Assembly (NCBI GenBank): GCA_011620595.1
Contig: WOYX01000034.1
Location: forward strand, 20,056 to 84,055
Source of the DNA: Bacteroidales bacterium
Lineage (GTDB): Bacteria; Bacteroidota; Bacteroidia; Bacteroidales; VadinHA17
Reading direction: 5' to 3'
Length of the DNA stretch: 64,000 bases
The translations under genes and the position numbers were made by a program. Below, one piece after another: positions 58,154 through 64,000 of this stretch. The notes below the pieces were generated by a model. That model was not told where the DNA came from. It made no database searches and was given only the letters and a program-made list of their open reading frames with translations. Numbering within the stretch: position 1 is the first letter of the stretch; each line of letters opens with the position of its first letter.

Positions 58154-59337
58154 ATGGAGCAGAGCTCTCCCTTTGGTACTGTATCAGCATCATTTTCCAA
58201 AGAATCCCTCAGTCCGGTGACGGTATACTCAACAATACCCGTTGTGGAACCTGTTATTATCAACTCGTCGCCGACGCTCAGGCTGCCGGTCTCCAGCCTG
58301 ATCTCAGCAACGCCAGGCCTGCTGAAGAAATTGGTGATCTTACCCAGGTAGATCTTTCTTTTTGTAGCTGCGGATCCGTAGGTGGTGCTCCACTCTCCCA
58401 GCCTCTGGCCGAGGTACCAGCCGTCCCAGAAACCCCTGTTGAAGACGGTCTCCAGACGGCTCATCCAGCCGCTGACCCTCTCCGGTCCGAAGGTGCCCTC
58501 CGCCACTGCTGCGGCAGCTTCACTGTAACACTCCGTGACGCACTTCACATACTCTGCAGGCCTGGCCCTGCCCTCTATCTTCAGCACCCTGGCGCCGGAC
58601 TCAATGATCTGATCGAGGAACCCTATGGTGCAGAGATCCTTGGGTGACATAATAAATTCATTGTCAATGGCCAGCTCATACCCTGTCTCACGGTCGGTCA
58701 CGGTATAGCCTCTCCGGCATGTCTGGTAGCAGTTGCCCCTGTTCGCGGAGGCATTGTACTCGTGCAGGCTCAGGTAGCACTTTCCCGAGACAGCCATGCA
58801 GAGTGCGCCGTGGACGAACATCTCCAGCCTGATGAGCTCACCGCCGGGACCGCGGATATCATCACGGATGATGGTGTCATGTATCTTCCGTACCTGCTGC
58901 AGGTTAAGCTCACGCGACAGAACGGCCACATCAGCCCACTGGGAGTAGAACCTGAGCGACTCACTGTTTGAGATGTTAAGCTGTGTTGACAGATGTACCT
59001 CCAGACCTCTCTCCCTGGCTGCTGTGATGGCTGCCTGGTCAGTGGCTATGACGGCTGACACGCCGGCGCTGACGGCAGCATCGAGTATCGCCCTCATCTC
59101 ATCCATCTCATCGTCATACATGACGATATTCAGGGTGAGGTAGCTCTTCATCCCGTTATCCCTGCACAGCTCCGCCAGTTCCTGCAGATCATCAACGGTG
59201 AAGTTATCCGAGGAACGGGCCCTCATGTTCAGCCTGCCCACGCCAAAATATACCGAGTCAGCACCTCCTGCGACAGCTGCCCTGAGCGTCTCGCGTGAGC
59301 CGGCCGGAGCCATTATCTCTATGTCGCTTCTCTTCAT
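58078..59337 (-). CDS. Peptidase U32 family protein (TrhP/YegQ-like)
   Basis: 419 aa; IEIMAPAGSRETLRAAVAGGADSVYFGVG; MFVHGALCMAVSGKCYLS...NRGNCYQTCRRGY; MSPKDLC; LKIEGRARPAEYVKCV. 3' end overlaps mnmH. Confidence 0.94.
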   Translation of the reverse strand: MKRSDIEIMAPAGSRETLRAAVAGGADSVYFGVGRLNMRARSSDNFTVDDLQELAELCRDNGMKSYLTLNIVMYDDEMDEMRAILDAAVSAGVSAVIATDQAAITAARERGLEVHLSTQLNISNSESLRFYSQWADVAVLSRELNLQQVRKIHDTIIRDDIRGPGGELIRLEMFVHGALCMAVSGKCYLSLHEYNASANRGNCYQTCRRGYTVTDRETGYELAIDNEFIMSPKDLCTIGFLDQIIESGARVLKIEGRARPAEYVKCVTECYSEAAAAVAEGTFGPERVSGWMSRLETVFNRGFWDGWYLGQRLGEWSTTYGSAATKRKIYLGKITNFFSRPGVAEIRLETGSLSVGDELIITGSTTGIVEYTVTGLRDSLENDADTVPKGELCSIQLPVQARRSDKVFRRVDASSLRKE

Positions 59338-59359
59338 CCCTGTAGCCGTCTGTTGCCTC

Positions 59360-60499
59360 TTATTTGTTAAGAATGATCCTCATGCAGCATCCATTGCCGG
59401 GCTCGGAACGGAGAACAAAGATCTTGCCCCCGTGATACTCTTCAATGATCCTCTTAGAGAGGGAGAGACCCAGTCCCCAGCCCCGTTCCCTGGTCGAATA
59501 GCCGGGTTTGAAGATGGTCTTGAAATCTTTCCTCGGAATACCCCTGCCGGTGTCTTCCACATCAATGAAAGCCTCTTTCTCATTCTCGCTCAGGATGATG
59601 GTAATGGTTCCGCTGCCTTTCATTGCATCTGCCGAGTTCTTGACGAGGTTCTCGATAACCCAGCCTAGCAGAACGGCATTCAGTGGCACGGAGCTGCATG
59701 AGGAGGTGTTATTGACGACGGTGAGCCCGATGGTGGAGGCTATCCTCTTCCTCAGGTACCCTGCCGTTGTATCCGCCAGGGCAGGCAGGTCGCCGGGCTG
59801 AAGCTTCGGCTTTGACCCTATCAGCGAGAATCTCTCCGCAACCCTCACCAGTCTCTCCACGTCAGCAGGCAGCTCCTCGGCTATGTCAGTGCCGGGGTAC
59901 CTGCTGCTGATGATCTCGCTCCATGCTGACAGCGACGAGGTGGGTGTCCCAAGCTGATGGGCCGTCTCCCGCGAGAGCCCGACCCACACCTGGTTCTGTT
60001 CAGCCATCCGTGAGGAGCTGAAGGCAACGTATGCCACAGCAATGAACAGAAGGATCACTCCCAGCTGCACATAGGGGTATATCCTGAGCTGCCGGAGGAG
60101 TGTGCTCTCACGGTAATAGAGGTAGTCGCTGATACCGTCGCCGAGCTCCACGGTAATGGGTTCATTCCATTTCTCCATGCGGCTCAGCTCACGCTGAAGG
60201 GAGAGAGTGTCGGATGCAATACCTGAAGGAATATTCCGGTGTGATATTATGTTTTTGTTACCGTCGGTCAGAATCACCGGCACGGTGGTGTTATCCTCGA
60301 TGATCCTGAAGAGGAATTCGAAGTCATCAGACGTGACCAGCCTTCTTGTTGCCTCAGCCCACTGTTCAGCCTTCTTCTTCTCTTCCAGCTTGAGCTTTGT
60401 CACAAGCTGCCGGGTGTAAAAGAGTGATCCGAGGCCTATGATAACCGCGAACACCAGGAGCAATATCTTCCATACCAGCTTCTTACGGTAGATGTTCAT
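59360..60499 (-). CDS. Sensor histidine kinase
   Basis: 379 aa; two TM; SRETAHQLGTPTSSLSAWSEII (H-box), ENLVKNSADAMKG (N box), VEDTGRGIPRKDF, RGWGLGLSLSKRIIEEYHGG. Confidence 0.94.
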   Translation of the reverse strand: MNIYRKKLVWKILLLVFAVIIGLGSLFYTRQLVTKLKLEEKKKAEQWAEATRRLVTSDDFEFLFRIIEDNTTVPVILTDGNKNIISHRNIPSGIASDTLSLQRELSRMEKWNEPITVELGDGISDYLYYRESTLLRQLRIYPYVQLGVILLFIAVAYVAFSSSRMAEQNQVWVGLSRETAHQLGTPTSSLSAWSEIISSRYPGTDIAEELPADVERLVRVAERFSLIGSKPKLQPGDLPALADTTAGYLRKRIASTIGLTVVNNTSSCSSVPLNAVLLGWVIENLVKNSADAMKGSGTITIILSENEKEAFIDVEDTGRGIPRKDFKTIFKPGYSTRERGWGLGLSLSKRIIEEYHGGKIFVLRSEPGNGCCMRIILNK

Positions 60500-60502
60500 T
60501 GC

Positions 60503-63154
60503 TCACCTCTTTTTTCTGAGTAAAATTTTCAGGGGACTCTCCTTCACCTCCTCGCGGCTCTGTGCGGCCGGAGTGGCACCCTCTTTTCCCTCTTCCCAGG
60601 TGATGGTGAACCTGGGCTTGTCCTCAGCTGGTTTTGTAATGAGTGTATCTGACCTGTACCAGCCGTACTCCTCATTGAGAATCCCCTTCAGCTCCTTCTT
60701 CTCCAGGGCTATGTCTGTCTTAATGTTATCCTGTGCCTGTCCGAAGTCGTATTTAACTTCCGTCTTGCCTCCGACAGACACTATCTTCAGCGGGACGGTG
60801 GCCTTGCCGCTGCCGTCGACCGTCACCTGTCCGAAGGAGCTCACGCCGCGATTGCGGTCCCTGGCCTTGCGGCTCATTACCTCCGATAACAGGAGGCGCA
60901 GGTGATATGAATAATCGCCATTGAATTTGTGACTGCCGTAAAGGGTGAAGTTCACGGCTGAGGAGTTGATGAGCATCCTCGGGATAGAGACACTCTCGCT
61001 TTTGATAAAGAGGTCATTCTCCATCCTGGAGAAGGAGATATCCTTCAACTCATCCAGGTCAAGATATGACGAGAGGCTCTCTGCCGGCCCGAAGTCCGAC
61101 AGCCTGCCTTCCGTGATCACAAGATGTGCCTCGGCTATGAGCTCCGGCCTGATGATCCTGAAGAGAGAGTCGAGGGGAGACAGCATGTTAACGGATCCGG
61201 TAAGATTACCACGGAGATTGTCACTCACAATGAAGCTCTGCCCGAAGTTATTGAAGGCGGTAAATGCGCTGTTGATATCAGCACCCTCAACATTAAGCCT
61301 GACCCTTGCAATATAATCGCTCTCCTTCTGCTTGCCGAGCATCAGTTCTCCCTCAAGGAGCCCCCCCAGGCCTCCTGCACTTATATCTTTGAAGGTGAAA
61401 ACATAAGGCCTGTAATCAATTGCGGTTTTCAGGTCTGACGCCCTGAAGCCCTTGAATACCAGGCTGTCAGCAGCAAACCTCACATCTGCGGTAACCGATG
61501 TCGGGAAGATATCCCTCTTCTTTCCTTCACTCCGTTCACTTACAGTGTCACTGACAGTGTCACTGACAGTGTCTCTTACCGCGAACTTTTCCGGGATGAA
61601 CATGTCCGTGCTGACATCCCCGCTGACATAAAGCATCACCGGCCGTCCCGAGAGCCACGGTGTGAAGTCGCGCATGGAGGCATCGATGATGAAGTGCTGC
61701 TCCCCGTAGGTTAGAGAGAGGCTGTCAGCAACCAGGTCATTCATGACGGTTACAGAGCCGTTAATCTCAGAGAGTGACGCCCCCTTTTCACCGAATGACG
61801 CTCCGAAGTCGCGGAACAGAAGAGATACCTCCGGATTGAGCACAGGCAGTGTGGCCGCTCTCAGCTTCATGGTGTCGGGCAGTGTTCCCGAGAGACGTAT
61901 GCTTCCCGACAGCAACCCGGTCTGATCATGAATAAAACCCGGTTTTATTATTTTGCCCAGGTCGTCAAAGTCGAGATCACCCTCAAGGCTCAGTATTATG
62001 TGGGGAGAGGTGAGGTCGTTAAGCATGAATGAGCCTTTCAGGCTTGCCGAGCCGTATGATGCCTCAAGCTGGTCAACAGTAAAACGGAATGTCTCCGGAC
62101 TGTTGCGTGCGCCGTTTGTCATGCCGCCGCGGAACTCAAGGTTGTTGACCCTGAAGCCTGATGCCGTGTGACTCATCCTGCCGCCCGAGAGCCCGAAATT
62201 CATATCGATATGGGGGCTTCCTGCCTCACCGTAGGGGCCGTTGACTGTCAATCCAAGGTCCAGTATCCCTGACGGGGTGAAGCTGCCGGTGAGTGAACCC
62301 CGGCGCGCCGGAAGGAGAGCCGGGAGGGTGGAGATCTCAATCTTCTGCCCGGTGACGGTAAGATCCAGCTTCTTCGCGGAGAAGTTTACATTGCCGTCGA
62401 TGTCAAAGTCAAGCCCTGCCAGCTCCAGGGCCCCTTTTGCTATTGAGATTGAGTTGGCCGACTTGCGCATCCGGAGGCTGGCGGAGGCCGGCAGGTCGTG
62501 GAAATCCATACCCCCGATGGTGGCGGAGTCTACTTTGGCACTGAGAGCAGCATTGAGGAAGACACCCGTTTTGAATATCTCACCTCCGAGGGTAGCCTGG
62601 CTGATGTTGCCTGCTATCCTCATTTCGTTGCTTCTGTCATGCCATATGACCCCTATGTTCTTTGCACTTATATTTTTCAGCCTGACATTCTTCCCCCCTC
62701 CTTTCCTGCTGGCAAGAACCTCAAAGTTGATGTCACCCCTCTTGTCTGTAAGCATGCTGATCTCTCCGTCACTCACCATGATGGCTTTTACGGCTACGGT
62801 GCCGGTGAGCAGCGACGGGAGTGAGATCTTCAGTGAGAGCGAGGATGCGTAGAGCAGGGTGTCAGTATTATCACCGGCAAACTGTGTCATGTCATAGTAG
62901 GGCGACGGCGCAACAAGCAGGTTGTCAAACCTGGCACCTATGTTCGGGAATGTCGATAAAACCGTAAGTCGAAGTTTGCTGTATGATATTTTTGTGTTGA
63001 CCGCCTCATTGACTTTCCCGGTCAGTGCTGATGTGATCTTCTCCTGACGCAGCGAGGTGTAAATAACCAGTACTGCAAGGAGCGCCAGAAGCAGTCCGCC
63101 TGTAAGGAGAGCTATTTTCTTCACCCATCTCATTGTCCCCGCCGCTGCCGGCAT
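60503..63154 (-). CDS. AsmA-like family membrane protein
   Basis: 883 aa; N-terminal TM then AsmA-type beta-rich repeats (VNTKISYSKLRLTVLSTFPNIGARFDNLLV...). Confidence 0.85.
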   Translation of the reverse strand: MPAAAGTMRWVKKIALLTGGLLLALLAVLVIYTSLRQEKITSALTGKVNEAVNTKISYSKLRLTVLSTFPNIGARFDNLLVAPSPYYDMTQFAGDNTDTLLYASSLSLKISLPSLLTGTVAVKAIMVSDGEISMLTDKRGDINFEVLASRKGGGKNVRLKNISAKNIGVIWHDRSNEMRIAGNISQATLGGEIFKTGVFLNAALSAKVDSATIGGMDFHDLPASASLRMRKSANSISIAKGALELAGLDFDIDGNVNFSAKKLDLTVTGQKIEISTLPALLPARRGSLTGSFTPSGILDLGLTVNGPYGEAGSPHIDMNFGLSGGRMSHTASGFRVNNLEFRGGMTNGARNSPETFRFTVDQLEASYGSASLKGSFMLNDLTSPHIILSLEGDLDFDDLGKIIKPGFIHDQTGLLSGSIRLSGTLPDTMKLRAATLPVLNPEVSLLFRDFGASFGEKGASLSEINGSVTVMNDLVADSLSLTYGEQHFIIDASMRDFTPWLSGRPVMLYVSGDVSTDMFIPEKFAVRDTVSDTVSDTVSERSEGKKRDIFPTSVTADVRFAADSLVFKGFRASDLKTAIDYRPYVFTFKDISAGGLGGLLEGELMLGKQKESDYIARVRLNVEGADINSAFTAFNNFGQSFIVSDNLRGNLTGSVNMLSPLDSLFRIIRPELIAEAHLVITEGRLSDFGPAESLSSYLDLDELKDISFSRMENDLFIKSESVSIPRMLINSSAVNFTLYGSHKFNGDYSYHLRLLLSEVMSRKARDRNRGVSSFGQVTVDGSGKATVPLKIVSVGGKTEVKYDFGQAQDNIKTDIALEKKELKGILNEEYGWYRSDTLITKPAEDKPRFTITWEEGKEGATPAAQSREEVKESPLKILLRKKR
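61542..61574 (+). repeat. 12-bp tandem repeat (ACAGTGTCACTG x ~2.75) inside the AsmA-like gene
   Basis: acagtgtcactg acagtgtcactg acagtgtct; encodes TVSDTVSDTVSERS on the minus strand. Confidence 0.85.
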
Positions 63155-63874
63155 TTATTTTTTCTTCCTGGCAAGCAGAAAGGAGAGATCGGAGCCGGGG
63201 ATCACCTCCACAGGCTCCCTGCCATACCTGAATATGCGGCAGTTGCGCGGGCCGATGAGAGAGAGCTTCCTATCCTCAAGGAGGAACATTGTTCCCTCGC
63301 GCAGACCGGCTACGAAGAGGTCCCTGTTGACCTCGATGAACTCCAGTATCCTCTGCTCACGGGTCTCCCCGGCATGGCCTGCAGGATTGGCGTCAAGGTA
63401 ATGGGGATTTATCTGGAAGGGTACAAGCCCGAAAGCTCTGAATGACGAGGGAGCCGTCACCGGCATGTCGTTGGTGGTCATGATGGTCGGGCATGCCACG
63501 TTGGAGCCGGCACTCCAGCCTATATATGGTGTGCCGCCAAGCACTTTCTTTCTGACAGCTGCTATAAGCCCGTTTTCCCTGAGGCATTTGAGAAGCATCC
63601 AGGTGTTGCCGCCGCCGACTACTATTGCCGGGGCGTCCATGACAGCCTGCACCGGGTCACTGAAGCGGTGAATGGATATGACGTCGTGACCCACCTCACT
63701 GAAACGCGTTCTCACCTTCTCCTCATAGGCATCGTATGAGAAGGTGACGGCCGCATATGGAATGAAGAGTGCCTTCACCTTCCTGGTGCCGAGGAACTTC
63801 CGAATATTGTTCCTGGGATACTCGAGATATGCCTCTCCGGCATTGGTTGAATTGCTGATAAGTAAAAGTCTCAT
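63155..63874 (-). CDS. pepE: Peptidase E-like (S51 family) dipeptidase
   Basis: 239 aa; LLLISNSTNAGEAYLEYP, VVGGGNTWMLLKCLRENGL, IGWSAGSNVACPTI, FQINPHYLDANP. Confidence 0.92.
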   Translation of the reverse strand: MRLLLISNSTNAGEAYLEYPRNNIRKFLGTRKVKALFIPYAAVTFSYDAYEEKVRTRFSEVGHDVISIHRFSDPVQAVMDAPAIVVGGGNTWMLLKCLRENGLIAAVRKKVLGGTPYIGWSAGSNVACPTIMTTNDMPVTAPSSFRAFGLVPFQINPHYLDANPAGHAGETREQRILEFIEVNRDLFVAGLREGTMFLLEDRKLSLIGPRNCRIFRYGREPVEVIPGSDLSFLLARKKK

Positions 63875-63898
63875 ATCTGTCGGGTTTCCGTTTTATGT

Positions 63899-64000
63899 TT
63901 ACAACCTCAAGGTTTCAACGCACTTCTGTCCGCGCTGCTTCCCGGGCTGTTGCGTCAAATGTACAACGCACTTCTGTCCGCTCTGCTGAATGTGCTGTTG
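63899..64000 (-). repeat. Edge-truncated 48-nt period repeat, open in-frame on the minus strand (16-aa period)
   Basis: Two 37-nt units (63916-63952, 63964-64000) sharing CAACGCACTTCTGTCCGC and GCTGTTG, separated by 11 nt. Minus-strand reading QQHIQQSGQKCVVHLTQQPGKQRGQKCVETLRL-stop. Confidence 0.7.

Noticed and set aside
63916-64000. Possible CRISPR array at the right edge
   Set aside because: Repeat units are 37 nt but imperfect, and the only visible spacer is 11 nt, far shorter than CRISPR spacers; period is a multiple of 3 with an open frame.

Overview
This is a chromosomal window from a Bacteroidetes/Bacteroidales-like bacterium. The lineage is inferred from TAnnTTTG-type promoter elements, DUF4402/DUF4292/DUF4271 proteins and typical gene neighbourhoods. 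It is dense with housekeeping genes: hemW, rpiB, nadA, ruvB, pheS, dut, ybeY, mnmG, ade, uvrC, lspA, queD, polA, moaD/moaE, S41 protease, rnpA, hemD, deoC, dtd, mntP, tldD/tldE-like, pfk, rsgA, mnmH, U32 peptidase and pepE. I recognised no rRNA, tRNA, CRISPR array, transposase or prophage. The main accessory-looking region is a minus-strand cluster at the left edge (1-5986): two DUF4402 proteins, a PapD-like periplasmic chaperone and a giant, edge-truncated GEVED-domain surface protein. I read it as a candidate chaperone-dependent surface-fibre operon. Other notable signals: (i) a hybrid histidine kinase whose H-box His is Phe and whose ATP-binding motifs and first receiver look degenerate, while the terminal receiver is intact; (ii) a PurF paralog whose glutaminase nucleophile position is Ser; (iii) a 22-bp perfect parS-like palindrome after mnmG and a second one-mismatch site after uvrC; (iv) a phosphofructokinase with PPi-type determinants (GGDDT/PKTMDND); (v) a TldD-like protein with a Tat/lipoprotein signal next to a signal-less partner; (vi) two QxxLF clamp-binding-like motifs in the PolA linker; (vii) clustered TAACA/TGTTA inverted half-sites upstream of nadA; (viii) a 48-nt, in-frame 16-aa repeat cut by the right edge. 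All calls come from reading the sequence and supplied ORFs. No database search was run.
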